Part shown: positions 37,901 through 48,503 of the stretch, piece after piece | Layout of the letters: every line of letters begins with the position of its first letter | Position numbering within the stretch: the first letter of the stretch is position 1 | DNA from: a virus | Virus record (IMG/VR): IMGVR_UViG_3300021963_000084 | Span: 18,460 to 82,459 of that record | Direction: 5' to 3' (one strand) | Length of the DNA stretch: 64,000 nt | Program-made: the position numbers and the translations under genes | The notes under the pieces: model-generated | Told to the model about the DNA's origin: nothing | The model's database searches: none | The model's input: only the letters and a program-made list of their open reading frames with translations

Positions 37901-40900
37901 TAGAGATAAGGCTGTCGGTCTGTTCCAGAGAGTCCCTGCTTGGATGACTGAGAATGCTCCTGTCATTATCAAGACTAACGTAGGTGCTTCACTGCCCGTA
38001 TCTGATACAAGACAAGTTCCTGGTGGTTGGCCTTCAACTGGTCCAGCAATTTTCCAATCAACACCAAGTACTTGGGGTACTTCTGCTGCAAACAATACTG
38101 TTCAGTTTGCTAAGTACTTCGCAAGAGGTATTCAGGAAAACTATTCAGGTGAAACAACCTTCACTGGTACTATTGCAGGAACCACTCTTACAGTAACTGC
38201 AGTTCCCGTAAACTCAGTAATTCCAATTCAAGTTGGAATGGAACTGACTGGAACTGGAGTATCTGCTGGCACCGTAATCATTGCTGGTCCTACTGCAGGT
38301 GGAACTGGTACTTATACAGTTAATATTACTCAATCAGTAAGCAGCACCACAATTAGAGGTGTAACTAGAGCAGAATATACTCAGTCAGGTAGAGCAGAAT
38401 TTGCATTCTCGATTGCTCCTAATGGACAACCAATCAACTTTATTACTACAAGTGCTGTTCCTGGAACTTCAACTGCAACTGCTCCAGCAAGATTCTTCTG
38501 CACAAGAGTTGTAGATAATCCTTATGCTAACACATTCTTCCTGCCATTCCACGGTGGTACTGTAGGTAGAAGAACAACATATGTAACTGGTGCGTTCAAT
38601 ACTTCAACACCAGTAGGATCACAAGAAACAGAATCAATTCTTCCTATTGCAACTGGATTCCCAAGACCTGCATTTGATTACATCACCGACCGTAACAACA
38701 TTAGATGGCCAAGAACAAACCTTGTTCTGAACCACGGTGCTGCTCAAGGTACTACAACATTTACTGGTTTCGATTTCAATGGTACTGATTACGCTAACGT
38801 TGTTTCTAACAACACTCGTTATCAAATGGTTCCTCTGACAAATGATATCTTCAGAATTGCACAGGTAGGTACAAGACTACCAACAGGTTCACCTACAATT
38901 CAATTCACACTGAACCAGTCACAAACTCAGAGACAGAACCTTCAAACCGTTGCTAACGTAGGTACAAGAGCTACTAACGCTGCTGGTGGTCCTTTCGGTG
39001 TAACACAAGTCAAGTTCTTGACTTCAGCGACAACAAGAATTCCTAATGCTAATGCAAACAGAATTATTGTTCCTATTCAAAGACTGACATTCCTTGAGAA
39101 TGACCTTGTAAGATATGATACAAATGGTGGTTCCGAAGTTAATAGCTTGTTTGGTGGTCTGAACGGTCTTCAGAATGGTAGCGTTTATTCGATTAAAAAC
39201 GTTTCTCTCAAAACACCTATCGGAACTGGTCTTTCCACAAGCAGAAACTTCAGTTCAACTGCAACTGTATTAGAGTTTGATACTGCAAATACTGCAATTT
39301 ACACTGCTTCGATTGCAGGAAATGTAATGACAGTAACTGCTGTTTCTACTGGTGTACTCCAAGTTGGTGAATTAGTTACGGGAACTGGTGTTGCTGCTAA
39401 TACAATTATTACAGCATTTGGTACTGGAACTGGTGGTATCGGAACATACTCTGTATCTGGTCCAGCACAAACAGTATCATCAACCACAATGCAAGGTGTA
39501 TCCTCAGTAAGAGTTGAAGAAGGAGATATTCTTCAAATTGGTTCTCCTGATGGTGCTGCTGAGCAAGTTCTTGTAGGAGCTGCTGCAAGATTTACTGGTA
39601 GTATTTCAGGCACAACTCTCACAGTTTCTGGAGTAACAAGTGGCACTCTTGCTCTGAATCAAACACTGACTGGAACTGGCGTAACTCCTGGAACAGCAAT
39701 TGTTGCATTTGGTTCAGGTAGTGGTGGTGCTGGTACTTATACTGTTAATATTTCACAAACAGTTACTGCTGGAACTGTAATGGCTGCTTCAAGTGGAAGC
39801 AATTCAATTACAGTAACAAGAGGATTTGCTGGCACAACACCTCAGGCAATTCCAGAGGCTGCTCCAATCTTTAAAATTTTTGGTTCATTCCAACTATATT
39901 CACAGAACTTGCTGACACCAAGAAACTTCACTATTCTTGCTGCTTCGGTCAATGCAACAACCTTTATCTTTACCCAAACTGACCATAGACTGAATACTGG
40001 TGACCCAATCGTATACATCAGTGGTGGTGCTACTGATCCATTCACAGGTGCTGGACTTGCTGCAAACACTATTGTATTTGCAATCGTAATTGATGCAAAC
40101 ACATTCAGAATTGCACCTACTAAGGAAGCTGCATATTCAGACTTCTTCATAACAACCACTTCAACGAATACCAACTTCCTCACAGTTGTTGATACAATTC
40201 CTCTGAAGTCGTTCGTTAACCAGTCTGACTTTGACCACAAACTTCTCAACGTTTCTTCAACTGGTTCGATTGATGGTCCTTATACTGCTCAATCTGTAAC
40301 TTCAAGAACTCTGAGACTGAAGCCAACTAATAATTCTGCACTGACCATTAACCCAAGAGAACTGGTATTCAACCCAGCAAAAACAGTTAACCTGAAGACT
40401 GGTCAGTTCTACTATGGTGGTCACGGTTTCTCGCAAGGAACGAGAGTTATTTACTCCAGAAACGGAAACCGTTTTGAGATTGGTAGACAGAAGCAACTGG
40501 TATTTGAGATTTCTCAAATTAACAGAACAAACAATGTTGCTACAATTACATTTACTGCACCTCATGGTTTAACTGTTGGTCAAACTTATCAGGCACAATA
40601 CCTCAATGTAACGACTGCTGGACAAGATAGTTTTGATATTACAAATGCTCCTGTATTTGCAGTATCAGCAACTCAAGTTTCTTATGCGACTGGTCAAAAT
40701 GGGCAATCAGCAGTTTCTACACAATCTGGTACTGGAACAATGGCGCTGTGGGGCACACAACACCCAATGCAAGGATTTAATTGCCTATATGATATCGACC
40801 TTTCAACTGTTACTGCTCCTGTAGGAAATGGCACTACTGTAACCTACACCATTGCACATAACACAGTTCAAGAACCATTTGCTGTTGGCGATACTGTAAA

Positions 40901-43900
40901 CGTAACTGGTGTTCTGGTTGGAGGTAGCACCAATAATGGTTACAATGGTACATTCAAGGTTGTGTCTTCAACTTCAACCACTATCACAGTAACCAATAAT
41001 ACTACTGGCGGTTCTCCATCTGTTCCTGCAACTGGTTGTTCAATCAGAGGTGTTTATTTCGTAGTTCGTGAAAGTTTCGATATCTTCCGTCTCGCTAGAA
41101 CAAAAGCTCTGGCACACGCTGGCGTAGGTATTCAAAACTTCTCTTGCCAAGGTTCCAACTTTGTTGCTCCAGTTCAGTTTGCAATTAGCAATATTTCACG
41201 TTCAGCAAACGTTGCTACTGTAACAACAGCTGCTGCTCACAATCTTGTAGTTAATCAAACATATAATGCTTCTATCATTGAGATTACAACTGCTGGTTTC
41301 TTATCATTCGCAGCAAGCAACGTATACATTACTGTCACTGGTGCTAATACATTTACATATGCTAACGCTGGTACGAACGTAGGTTCAACTGCTGTTACTG
41401 GAACTCTGACAATTTCAGGTATTAATGAAGTTGGTCATAAACTGATTTCGTTCCAGGTAAGTGGTGAAACTCTGGGTAATGGTACTGCTACCGTTATCGC
41501 AAGAGACGCTATCCTGACTGACCCAACAACACTTGCAAACAGTGTAAGACCAGCGACCGATAGAATCTCTTTCGGTATAGTGAGTCACGGTTTCGTAACG
41601 GGTGACCGTATTACCTACCGTATTTGGGGTAATGGTTCTGTAATCCTTGGTCTGACTGATGGTGCTAATTATTTTATTAACAACACTGTCAACCCTAACA
41701 CGACTGGTCCTCTCTCAAGAGGTGGTGTTGAATCTGGACAAACTGCAACACAATTCTCACTTCACAATACTTGGGTAGGTGCTTATACCAACACTGATAT
41801 TGTTGATATTCTTGGTGGTGGTACTGGTGCTCTGCATCAGTTTAAGGTTTCCAACCCAACTCTGAGAGGCACTACATTCAAGGGTGAATGGTCATCTGGA
41901 GATAACTATGCTTACGGTGATGTTGTCACATATCGTGGCGAATACTTTATGTCAGTCAGCGGTGCTACTGCTCCTGGGCAAACAACATTTGTTGCTAACA
42001 CTGGTAGAACTCCTGTAGAAACTAGTGGTGCATATAACAACGCTTGGCAGCAGGTTCCTAACCTTCCTGCATACTCATCAAGATTCCTTGCACAGTATAA
42101 GGGTGGCGATACAGTTCTTCTGTCGAATACTGTTCCAACGAGAACTGTTCCTTTTGCTGCTAGTGTTACTACACCTTCACAAACAACTGGTGTATTCTCT
42201 GTTGCTAACCACAGACTTGCTACGGGTGATGGCGTAATTTACCGTACTAATAACCTCGGCGGTCAAAACTCCAACGGTTCATCACTGCAGAGCATTTATG
42301 CATCAGGTATTCCACAAAGACCACAAGCTGGTAACAGCGTAGTCTGGAATAACGATAAAATTCTTGCTGACAACATCTATTATGTAAACGTTCTCGATGA
42401 GAGCAACTTCACGCTGCACTTATCACTTGCTGGAGCACTTTCAGGTAACTCTTTCGTCGGCAACATTAACCAACCAACTGGTTTTGCGATTACCAACTTC
42501 ACAAGAGCTCAAATCAATAACATCTGGACTAACACTATTACTGCTACCTCTCACGGTCTCGTAGTTGGTGCAAGATATCTGGGTTCTGTTGATTGTGCAA
42601 CTGGTCCTGCTGACCCATCAACTTTTGACGCATACAACGTAGTTCTGACTGTAACTGATGCTAACACACTGACATATCCAAGTACAACCTCGGGTGCTGT
42701 CGGTTCAATTGCTGGTACTGGTACTCTGAGACTTATCGACGCAACTGATTTGGTAATTCCTGGTTCAGCATTCACTGGAACTGGTGTTCATAGACTTGAG
42801 AAACTTGAAGGTGTTGTTTATCAACCAACTGTTATCTCGGTTAACAGCGATAACGAAATGGTTATCACTGACCCACTGCCTTCCAGACAGATTGTATTCA
42901 ACCCACAAGGTTCATTCGTAAATCAGGCTGGTACAACTCAACCAATTGTTAACCTTGTAACTGGTGACATTTATCTGCCCAATCACGGTATTACTACTGG
43001 TACTAAACTGTACTATTCATCTGGTTTCCAGATTGGTACAAGACTTGGTAATACTCCTGTCGCTGCTGGTATTTACTTTGCAATTAAGATTAACGATGAT
43101 ATTATTAGACTTGGTGCAAGCACGACTGCTGATGCTGCAAACGCATTAGCAAACCTGTCTGCTGCTCTTCGTGGTCAAGCATTTGTTCCATCATCAACAG
43201 GTTCTGGTTTCAACCACTACCTCATCGTTGCTGCTCCTGCTGGTTCTACCAACATTCGTTATAACACAAGTGGTGATTTAATCAATGATACAACTGGCGC
43301 TGCAGCTGCTAACATTGGACCCGCAAACTCCAACTACTACAGCAACCAAGTTTCTGCTAACCTTCGTGACGGTGTACTTCAGGGTGTTAACTTCCTGTAT
43401 CCAACTCAAGTTTATACCAGAGCAAACTGTGTTAACGTTCATAGACCATTTGACGGTGGTGTAGAACTTCAGGCTGCTAAGGCACCTCAAGTTATGATTA
43501 CCAGACAGACACGTAAGTACTTCCGTTATCAGTCTGGTAAGGGTCTCCAGTATTCAACTGGTATCAACTTCAGTCCATCACTGGATGTTTCATACATCAC
43601 GCACGATGGTTCTACCTATGCAACTATTGTAACCAGAAAGGCACATAACCTTGTTGCTGGTAACAGAATTATGGTAGAGAACGTTGAAGTAACTTCAGGT
43701 GTAGCAACTCCATACACAAATCCATCAAACAATCTGTACTTCACAGTATTTGATGTAATTGACGAGTTTACCTTCCGTTATGCAACAAACGGAGTACCTG
43801 CAGACCTCGCTCCTTCAGGATTCCCAGATCTGTTTGTATACGAATGGTCTGGTGCTTCTGTTCGTGCTGGTATGTTTGATGACCAAAATGGTATGTACTT

Positions 43901-45047
43901 TGAATATGATGGTCAAAATCTGAATTGTGTAAGAAGATCTGCAACTGGTCAGTTAGGTGGTTTTGTAAGTGTAGCATTCAACAGCAATATTGTAACTGGT
44001 ACTAACACTAGATTTACTAAGCAACTTTCACCTGGACACTCAATCGTCATTCGTGGACAAACCTACAAGGTTGGTTCGGTTGTAAGTGATACTCAAATCA
44101 ACATCACTCCTGCATACAGAGGTGTTGCTGGTAGCAGAATCGTTATGACGAAAGTTGAAGAAGTCAGAGTTCCTCAATCACAGTGGAATATTGATAAGTG
44201 TGATGGAACAGGAATTAATGGATTCCACCTGAATATTCACAGAATGCAGATGGCATACATTGATTACTCCTGGTATGGTGCTGGTAAGGTACGTTTCGGA
44301 TTTAAGGATACTGATGGTCGTGTATTCTACTGCCACGAGTTTGTACATAACAACAAGAAAGTTGAAGCATACCTCCGTTCTGGTAACCTTCCCGCTCGTT
44401 ATGAAATTGAAAATGGTATTAACCCAACCTACTCACCATCGCTCTATCACTGGGGTGCTTCGGTAATTATGGATGGCGTATTTGAGGATGACAAGGCATA
44501 CCTGTTCACCGCTGCTTCAGGTTCCGCTGGTTCTGACATTATTACAGTTCCTCAGTCTCTCGCAGGAACAGTTGTTCCAATTCTTTCACTGAGATTAGCA
44601 CCTGCTGTTGATAGTTCTCTCTCTGGTTCACTTGGAAGCAGAGACTTAATCAACCGAATGACTGTTAAACCTAACTCTTGCGGTCTGGTTATTACTAACG
44701 CAGCAAGCAGAGCTGCTTCGGTTCGTCTGATTCTCAATGGCAACCTTTCACAATCTGCTTATTTTAGCGGTTATGGTTCACCATCACTGTGTCAAGTAAT
44801 TAAGCACACTGGTCAGGCACAAGATACTATCACTGGCGGTACGATTGTATTTGAATTCCGTGCTGCTGCTGGCGCTCCTATCACTCAGGACCTAGGACAG
44901 CTGATTGAACTTGGTAACTCGATTATGGGCGGTGACTTTGTATATCCAAACGGTCCAGATATTCTGACTCTGGCAATCGTTCCTACTGATACTGGTGCAG
45001 TAACAACCGTCACTGCACGTCTCACCTGGACTGAATCGCAGGCATAA
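34956..45047 (+). CDS. Giant 3363-residue modular fibre protein, expanded paralogue of the 424-residue protein
   Basis: The longest gene in the window. Residues ~103-130 ('[19 protein letters not shown]') and the last ~515 residues ('[20 protein letters not shown]', '[12 protein letters not shown]', 'QWNIDKCDG', '[16 protein letters not shown]', 'LPARYEIEN') align with the 424-residue protein encoded at 48504. Some 2,700 residues of repeats lie between. These include about ten HGL-type units ('[19 protein letters not shown]', '[13 protein letters not shown]', '[14 protein letters not shown]') that often end in 'DxxxxRxAxxxxxA'. They also include five ~67-residue '[13 protein letters not shown]' units. 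Codon use is rich in C- and G-ending codons towards the end, as in the capsid gene. Only a weak late-like TATAAAGT (34919-34926) precedes it. A strong terminator follows. Probably a long tail or capsid-surface fibre. Confidence 0.8.
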   Translation: MAKQLSYYYTFTPGTNTVVVSGNVNRKRLLLITNTTRNVIIYNMTQPSLGASSITYNDATNETTVVLTYNCGAAGMLSTDVLQIFSEQDAVTFQPADWLVDPVSKLRVSQPNTLIDTDFEYGLQSTKWESLERVNNIPSFYSSTNDTPLSNITSVTTNGGKEVTVTTSSAHGLTTGTPIDIRGLNSITAEGTYLIRKTTDYQFTFEVSAVQGGTPSIPISILTPYTNVIVGRFYVNSSLNLDNSTTNEDGPIATDSVSPSSTLTATTSYDHGFVANAPFYITNSLGNTSVNFDPAAFSIGGNIEDRTAFDFDTGFFNPYEPVHDGCTLRRIPATQLDNRSTTAVVTGSISGTTLNVSGVTSGTLVIGQTITGAGVSPNTVITALGTGSGGTGSYTVNITQTVSAGTTLTAAFPTSGFITIPNHGLVTGDAICYIGTTGSQSPQIAAVTAGYFQVSSGNIPTYNNGPTTPGQSTDLSSWMYAVVIDKDTIRVATNPKDAYDRTNLIVFTSFGDSPNNDLFFGLMAKRGFEIQSSILNVQTIAGSSEVKVNLVSGATCRSVGIYPEMQVTLSDTGVSAMDGVYVVKENPVTVNFANEIFQENDTHFIMEGPTNASAALVTQAATATYTLSATAAATNVFLTQNLLERTVTPASIVTVSGSTVTISGVSNLGDGASPYRVGSTVRFTALGGVITGATAYTDYYITAATAIVNGVSTLTLSSTHPTVANTALTLATTATTIATCTGSISGTTLTVSVAPTGGTLQIGQVITGTGIAPGTTIVGFGTGNGSNTGTYYVSISQTVSSTSITASVFLKVYTSGIRTQIHAGALSWMNHTRMSIHDWGSITAKMFTRECISNSGSQIFLKNHGLLNGQPLMYVGGGNGWAINSGTPFFFQESANQSPIYFVETVDRDNIRIWTSEPDGVVGAYGGYTNNASSISGNQQVTLSPTGSPSVLPVTHAGGVYQLHPGFVVANFTSVANTQGQGRDKAVGLFQRVPAWMTENAPVIIKTNVGASLPVSDTRQVPGGWPSTGPAIFQSTPSTWGTSAANNTVQFAKYFARGIQENYSGETTFTGTIAGTTLTVTAVPVNSVIPIQVGMELTGTGVSAGTVIIAGPTAGGTGTYTVNITQSVSSTTIRGVTRAEYTQSGRAEFAFSIAPNGQPINFITTSAVPGTSTATAPARFFCTRVVDNPYANTFFLPFHGGTVGRRTTYVTGAFNTSTPVGSQETESILPIATGFPRPAFDYITDRNNIRWPRTNLVLNHGAAQGTTTFTGFDFNGTDYANVVSNNTRYQMVPLTNDIFRIAQVGTRLPTGSPTIQFTLNQSQTQRQNLQTVANVGTRATNAAGGPFGVTQVKFLTSATTRIPNANANRIIVPIQRLTFLENDLVRYDTNGGSEVNSLFGGLNGLQNGSVYSIKNVSLKTPIGTGLSTSRNFSSTATVLEFDTANTAIYTASIAGNVMTVTAVSTGVLQVGELVTGTGVAANTIITAFGTGTGGIGTYSVSGPAQTVSSTTMQGVSSVRVEEGDILQIGSPDGAAEQVLVGAAARFTGSISGTTLTVSGVTSGTLALNQTLTGTGVTPGTAIVAFGSGSGGAGTYTVNISQTVTAGTVMAASSGSNSITVTRGFAGTTPQAIPEAAPIFKIFGSFQLYSQNLLTPRNFTILAASVNATTFIFTQTDHRLNTGDPIVYISGGATDPFTGAGLAANTIVFAIVIDANTFRIAPTKEAAYSDFFITTTSTNTNFLTVVDTIPLKSFVNQSDFDHKLLNVSSTGSIDGPYTAQSVTSRTLRLKPTNNSALTINPRELVFNPAKTVNLKTGQFYYGGHGFSQGTRVIYSRNGNRFEIGRQKQLVFEISQINRTNNVATITFTAPHGLTVGQTYQAQYLNVTTAGQDSFDITNAPVFAVSATQVSYATGQNGQSAVSTQSGTGTMALWGTQHPMQGFNCLYDIDLSTVTAPVGNGTTVTYTIAHNTVQEPFAVGDTVNVTGVLVGGSTNNGYNGTFKVVSSTSTTITVTNNTTGGSPSVPATGCSIRGVYFVVRESFDIFRLARTKALAHAGVGIQNFSCQGSNFVAPVQFAISNISRSANVATVTTAAAHNLVVNQTYNASIIEITTAGFLSFAASNVYITVTGANTFTYANAGTNVGSTAVTGTLTISGINEVGHKLISFQVSGETLGNGTATVIARDAILTDPTTLANSVRPATDRISFGIVSHGFVTGDRITYRIWGNGSVILGLTDGANYFINNTVNPNTTGPLSRGGVESGQTATQFSLHNTWVGAYTNTDIVDILGGGTGALHQFKVSNPTLRGTTFKGEWSSGDNYAYGDVVTYRGEYFMSVSGATAPGQTTFVANTGRTPVETSGAYNNAWQQVPNLPAYSSRFLAQYKGGDTVLLSNTVPTRTVPFAASVTTPSQTTGVFSVANHRLATGDGVIYRTNNLGGQNSNGSSLQSIYASGIPQRPQAGNSVVWNNDKILADNIYYVNVLDESNFTLHLSLAGALSGNSFVGNINQPTGFAITNFTRAQINNIWTNTITATSHGLVVGARYLGSVDCATGPADPSTFDAYNVVLTVTDANTLTYPSTTSGAVGSIAGTGTLRLIDATDLVIPGSAFTGTGVHRLEKLEGVVYQPTVISVNSDNEMVITDPLPSRQIVFNPQGSFVNQAGTTQPIVNLVTGDIYLPNHGITTGTKLYYSSGFQIGTRLGNTPVAAGIYFAIKINDDIIRLGASTTADAANALANLSAALRGQAFVPSSTGSGFNHYLIVAAPAGSTNIRYNTSGDLINDTTGAAAANIGPANSNYYSNQVSANLRDGVLQGVNFLYPTQVYTRANCVNVHRPFDGGVELQAAKAPQVMITRQTRKYFRYQSGKGLQYSTGINFSPSLDVSYITHDGSTYATIVTRKAHNLVAGNRIMVENVEVTSGVATPYTNPSNNLYFTVFDVIDEFTFRYATNGVPADLAPSGFPDLFVYEWSGASVRAGMFDDQNGMYFEYDGQNLNCVRRSATGQLGGFVSVAFNSNIVTGTNTRFTKQLSPGHSIVIRGQTYKVGSVVSDTQINITPAYRGVAGSRIVMTKVEEVRVPQSQWNIDKCDGTGINGFHLNIHRMQMAYIDYSWYGAGKVRFGFKDTDGRVFYCHEFVHNNKKVEAYLRSGNLPARYEIENGINPTYSPSLYHWGASVIMDGVFEDDKAYLFTAASGSAGSDIITVPQSLAGTVVPILSLRLAPAVDSSLSGSLGSRDLINRMTVKPNSCGLVITNAASRAASVRLILNGNLSQSAYFSGYGSPSLCQVIKHTGQAQDTITGGTIVFEFRAAAGAPITQDLGQLIELGNSIMGGDFVYPNGPDILTLAIVPTDTGAVTTVTARLTWTESQA
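35988..39788 (+). repeat. Five ~67-residue 'GSISGTTL' coding units
   Basis: Copies begin near 35988, 37175, 38159, 39300 and 39591. Each reads roughly '[14 protein letters not shown]', '[15 protein letters not shown]', '[11 protein letters not shown]'. They are dispersed rather than strictly tandem, being separated by HGL-type domains. Confidence 0.8.
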
Positions 45048-45069
45048 TTCTCTCAAACATAAGATACAG

Positions 45070-45095
45070 AGAGGGGGGCAACCCCCTCTTTTTTT
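45070..45095 (+). terminator. Strong intrinsic terminator after the 3363-residue gene
   Basis: AGAGGGGG (45070-45077) pairs with CCCCCTCT (45082-45089) around a GCAA tetraloop and is followed by seven T residues (45089-45095). It closes the fibre cluster before the neck genes. Confidence 0.9.
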
Positions 45096-45102
45096 ATAAA
45101 TA
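45095..45102 (+). promoter_or_regulatory. T4-type late promoter fused to the terminator T-run
   Basis: An exact TATAAATA whose first T is the last T of the terminator, 23 bp before the gp13 ATG. It restarts late transcription for the neck and head block. Confidence 0.75.
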
Positions 45103-45125
45103 ACTTTATAGGAATATTATAACTA

Positions 45126-45920
45126 ATGGCAAGACCCGCTTCTAGGCAGCAATTAATAGACTATTGTTTGCGTAAACTAGGATTTCCTGTACTTGAAATT
45201 AACGTAGATGACGACCAAATTGAAGATGCAATTGATGATGCAATTCAATTTTTTCAAGAACGTCATTTTGACGGTAGCATTCGCACCATTTTAAAATTAA
45301 GAATTACACCAGAAATAGTATCATCTGCGAAAACCAATACTACAGTATCAGGAACTACATACTTAGAACAAAATAATTACATCACAATTCCAGACCATAT
45401 CCTTGGAATCACTCAAGTTTATGCTCAGGACAACAGTGTATCTTCAGTATCAGGAAATATTTTTAGTATCAAATATCAGTTATTTTTAAATGATTTCTAT
45501 AACTTCGGTTCAATGGAAATCCTTAATTACTATATGATTAAGAGTTATCTTGAAACTCTTGACTGGGTTATCTCAAACTTTAAACCTATTCGTTTTAATA
45601 AAAGAGAAAATAAACTTTGGTTAGATACTGATTTCGACCAACTTACATCAGGTAATTATCTATTAATTGATTGTTATAGAATGCTTGACCCAACACAAAG
45701 CACTGAAGTATGGAATGATGTTTGGATGAAGAAGTATGCCACAGCACTCATCAAACGTCAATGGGGTCAGAACTTAATCAAGTTCAGAAATGTCTCTCTG
45801 CCTGGAGGAATTACATTAAATGGCAGAGAAATTTATGAAGATGCAGAAGCAGAAATTGAAAAGATTATGGCAGAATTCCAACTGGCAGCAGAACTTCCAC
45901 CTCTGGATATGATTGGATAA
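45126..45920 (+). CDS. 13: Neck protein gp13
   Basis: A 264-residue protein (T4 gp13: 309 residues). In T4, gp13 and gp14 close the filled head and form the tail attachment site. The N-terminus 'SRQQLIDYCLRKLGFPVLEI' and 'DDAIQFFQERHFDG' are hallmarks of gp13 in marine T4-like phages. 'WMKKYATALIKRQWGQNLIK' near residue 205 is also conserved. The C-terminal 'AEAEIEKIMAEFQLA' is helical. Transcription starts at its own late promoter directly behind the fibre terminator. Its stop overlaps gp14's start as TAATG, so gp13 and gp14 should be made in matched amounts. Confidence 0.93.
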   Translation: MARPASRQQLIDYCLRKLGFPVLEINVDDDQIEDAIDDAIQFFQERHFDGSIRTILKLRITPEIVSSAKTNTTVSGTTYLEQNNYITIPDHILGITQVYAQDNSVSSVSGNIFSIKYQLFLNDFYNFGSMEILNYYMIKSYLETLDWVISNFKPIRFNKRENKLWLDTDFDQLTSGNYLLIDCYRMLDPTQSTEVWNDVWMKKYATALIKRQWGQNLIKFRNVSLPGGITLNGREIYEDAEAEIEKIMAEFQLAAELPPLDMIG

Positions 45921-47020
45921 TGACACGAAATCTTTACTTCACTCAAGGAACAAAGGGTGAACAAAATTTAATACACGACTTGATTGAAGAACAAATCAAG
46001 ATGTATGGCATTGAAGTATTTTATATTCCAAGAAAAGTTTATGAAGATAAACTTTGGAATGATATTTACTATTCACAGTACAGAGATAGTTATCTCATTG
46101 AAATGTATCTGGAGAATTTTGAGAACTTTGGCGGCAAAGGAGATATGCTTTCCAAGTTTGGATTGCGTGTTACTGATGAAATATCTTTAACTGTATCACG
46201 CCGTAGATGGAAAGATTTTGTTGATTTAGCGACAAATAAAATTGTTGCAGGTAGACCTAATGATGGTGATTTAATTTTCTTTCCATTGAATAATACAGTA
46301 TTTGAAATCAAGTATGTAGAAAATCAGAAACCTTTCTACCAACTAAATAGCTTATACGTCTATACAATGACGTGTGAGATTTTTGAATATGGCGACAGCA
46401 TATTTGAAACTGGAAACCAGAAGATTGATAATCTTGAACAAGAATCTGGAGTATTCCCCATCTATCTTTATAGTGGTGGAACAGGTAATTTTAGTCCTGA
46501 TGAAACAGTAGTTGGTACAAGATTTACTGCTACTGCCTCTGGTACATTAGTTGGTAGTTATCTTGGAACTATTATTGTTACAAATCCTGGTGCTGGGTAT
46601 GTTACTCCGCCATCGGTAGCAATATATGACGCTCAAGGTAACTTTGTTGACAATGGTTCTTGCACAATTTCTGGAGGATTAGTTACATCAGTAACTGGTC
46701 CAAATGCAGTTTATACTTTCTCTGGTGTTCCTAGAATTGTTATTGGTTCTTCACCCAAAAACTATACTGCTAAAGCAGCAGAATGGAATCCAACAGCAAT
46801 CGTTCTTGACGTTGCTTACAGCACTGGAAACTTTGCTCCGAATGAACAAATCATCGGTCAAACATCTGGTGCTAAGTGGAGAGTTAGAGAATATGATACT
46901 CTTGATATGACTGATAGTTATTCAGAAAATAGAGTAATTGAAAATAATGGAGATTTAATTATTGACTTTACTGAAAGCAATCCTTTCGGTGAATTCGGAG
47001 ACATTCAAGGTAGCTTCTAA
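45920..47020 (+). CDS. 14: Neck protein gp14, with inserted beta-modules
   Basis: The partner of gp13 at the head-tail junction. The N-terminal part is conserved ('YGIEVFYIPRKVYEDKLWND', 'SRRRWKDF', 'RPNDGDLIFFPLNNTVFEIK'), as is the C-terminal 'DLIIDFTESNPFGEFGDIQG'. It has 366 residues against 256 in T4. The additional sequence is mostly residues ~185-315, which carry a GxGY unit ('IIVTNPGAGYVTPPSVAIYD') and two GE/SGA units ('GNFSPDETVVGTRFT', 'GNFAPNEQIIGQTSGAKW'). These modules are the same kinds as in gp8 and the baseplate giants, which is odd for a neck protein. Both ends overlap neighbours as TAATG. Confidence 0.92.
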   Translation: MTRNLYFTQGTKGEQNLIHDLIEEQIKMYGIEVFYIPRKVYEDKLWNDIYYSQYRDSYLIEMYLENFENFGGKGDMLSKFGLRVTDEISLTVSRRRWKDFVDLATNKIVAGRPNDGDLIFFPLNNTVFEIKYVENQKPFYQLNSLYVYTMTCEIFEYGDSIFETGNQKIDNLEQESGVFPIYLYSGGTGNFSPDETVVGTRFTATASGTLVGSYLGTIIVTNPGAGYVTPPSVAIYDAQGNFVDNGSCTISGGLVTSVTGPNAVYTFSGVPRIVIGSSPKNYTAKAAEWNPTAIVLDVAYSTGNFAPNEQIIGQTSGAKWRVREYDTLDMTDSYSENRVIENNGDLIIDFTESNPFGEFGDIQGSF

Positions 47021-47826
47021 TGTTAGGAACTTATTTTTATCACAAAATTATTCGTAAAACAGTTACCACATTTGGTACGCTGTTTAATAATATTCAACTT
47101 AATACATTTGATGAGCAAGGAAACTTTGTAAAACAAGAAAAGGTTCCTTTGGCATATGGACCTGCTCAAAAGTTTTTAGCAAGATTGCAGCAGGCACCAG
47201 ACTTAGATAGAAAATTTACCATCACAATTCCAAGAATGTCATTTGAAATGACAGGAATTTCTTATGATGGTAGTAGAAAAGTTCCCCCTACACAATTAAA
47301 TAGAGCACTTTCTGATAACAGTGGTTCTACTAACAGAAAGCAGTATATGCCAGTTCCTTATAATGTAGAATTTGAATTAACAGTTATTGCAAAAACTCAG
47401 GATGATGGTCTTCAGATTGTGGAGCAAATCTTACCATTCTTTCAACCACAATTTACAGTCACGATTAATCTTATTCCTGAGATGGAAGAAAGTCGTGATG
47501 TTCCCATCATTTTAAACAGCGTTGATTATAATGATGATTATGAAGGTGATTATAGTACAAGAAGATATATAACTTGGACACTTCGTTTTACTGCAAAAAC
47601 TTATCTGTACGGTCCCGTCACTGCTGGCAATATTATCAAAAAATCTATCGCTAATATCAACATTGGTGATAAGGTTACTAATGCCAGAGTTCTTAAGTAT
47701 CAAGTTCAACCAGAAGCAATTACTGATCAGGATGGAGATAATGATGTAGATGCTGTCGATACAGCACTACTTACAGCAGAAGATGATTTTGGATTTAATG
47801 AGGGTATAACATACTATGGACCATAA
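47020..47826 (+). CDS. 15: Tail terminator / sheath stabiliser gp15
   Basis: At 268 residues it matches T4 gp15 (272 residues), the hexameric ring that caps the tail tube and sheath and connects to the neck. The N-terminal 'LGTYFYHKIIRKTVTTFGTL' followed by 'NNIQL' and 'VPLAYGPAQKFLARL' parallels T4 ('FGYFYNSSFRRY...LFSNIQI...VPITY'). 'IPRMSFEMTGISYDGSRK' corresponds to T4 'LPRINLHLVDFSYNAPFK'. The end 'DGDNDVDAVDTALLTAEDDF' contains a Ca-loop-like D-x-D-x-D stretch, probably incidental. It overlaps gp14 (TAATG) and gp16. Confidence 0.93.
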   Translation: MLGTYFYHKIIRKTVTTFGTLFNNIQLNTFDEQGNFVKQEKVPLAYGPAQKFLARLQQAPDLDRKFTITIPRMSFEMTGISYDGSRKVPPTQLNRALSDNSGSTNRKQYMPVPYNVEFELTVIAKTQDDGLQIVEQILPFFQPQFTVTINLIPEMEESRDVPIILNSVDYNDDYEGDYSTRRYITWTLRFTAKTYLYGPVTAGNIIKKSIANINIGDKVTNARVLKYQVQPEAITDQDGDNDVDAVDTALLTAEDDFGFNEGITYYGP

Positions 47827-48238
47827 ATTTCAAGAAAATATGGAAGATCTTTTTGATATTGAACCTGTGGAAACTGAAGTAGTTTCCACTAAACCTCCTG
47901 TTCAGAATGAAGAGGATATTGATGCTGACTATAAGTATGCTCGTACAGAACTTTATGAATTAATTCAGAAAGGTCAAGTTGCAATTGATGAACTGATTGA
48001 AGTTGCTCGTAGTAGCAATCATCCTAGAGCATATGAAGTTGCTTTTCAGGGTATTAAAAATGTTGCTGACATCACTGATAAGTTAGCAGACCTTCAAAAG
48101 AAAATGAAGGATATTAAAACTGAAGATAAAAAATCTCCCACTACTGTTAATAATACTATGTTTGTTGGTTCCACTGCTGACCTTGCAAAGATGCTTAAGA
48201 ACGCATCAAAAAACCTAAATAATCAAAAAGGCAAATAA
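47816..48238 (+). CDS. 16: Terminase small subunit gp16
   Basis: A 140-residue acidic-helical protein (T4 gp16: 164 residues) that forms the ring regulating gp17 and choosing DNA for packaging. The conserved C-terminal 'NNTMFVGSTADLAKML' aligns with T4 'NATVFMGSPTELMDEI', and the central 'AIDELIEVARSSNHPRAYEV' aligns with T4 '[21 protein letters not shown]'. The start overlaps gp15 by 11 bp; a second ATG eight codons in is also possible. In T4, gp16 and gp17 are adjacent, whereas four extra genes separate them here. Residues ~65-110 are predicted coiled coil. Confidence 0.88.
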   Translation: MDHKFQENMEDLFDIEPVETEVVSTKPPVQNEEDIDADYKYARTELYELIQKGQVAIDELIEVARSSNHPRAYEVAFQGIKNVADITDKLADLQKKMKDIKTEDKKSPTTVNNTMFVGSTADLAKMLKNASKNLNNQKGK

Positions 48239-48240
48239 AA

Positions 48241-48501
48241 ATGAGAATCAGATTACTCGGAAGCGAGGCAGCACTATCTACAAGTAGCGGCAACACTTTT
48301 GGAAATGCAACATTAGTAAGATTAGTTAATCCCACTGGTTCTGGTGTTGTAGTAACTCTCAATGAATCTGATGATTCTACTGCTGTGGGTACATTTACTA
48401 TTCCTGCTGGTCAATCAGAATTGCTTGAAAAAGAACCAGAACAAAGAGTTCGTGCCGCAAGCACCAGTGTTCTTGGAGTTAAAGTAGGTTATACTCACTA
48501 A
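48241..48501 (+). CDS. Small beta-rich protein (86 residues)
   Basis: It begins 2 bp after gp16 and ends 2 bp before the 424-residue gene. The protein is beta-rich: 'ATLVRLVNPTGSGVVVTLNE' followed by 'GTFTIPAGQSELLEKEPEQR' and 'VLGVKVGYTH'. The layout resembles small phage proteins that supply a single beta-sandwich, with a 'tip' at the 'PAGQS' turn. The spacing suggests it works with the next protein, which I take to be a surface or fibre component. Not assigned to a named family. Confidence 0.7.
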   Translation: MRIRLLGSEAALSTSSGNTFGNATLVRLVNPTGSGVVVTLNESDDSTAVGTFTIPAGQSELLEKEPEQRVRAASTSVLGVKVGYTH

Positions 48502-48503
48502 TC

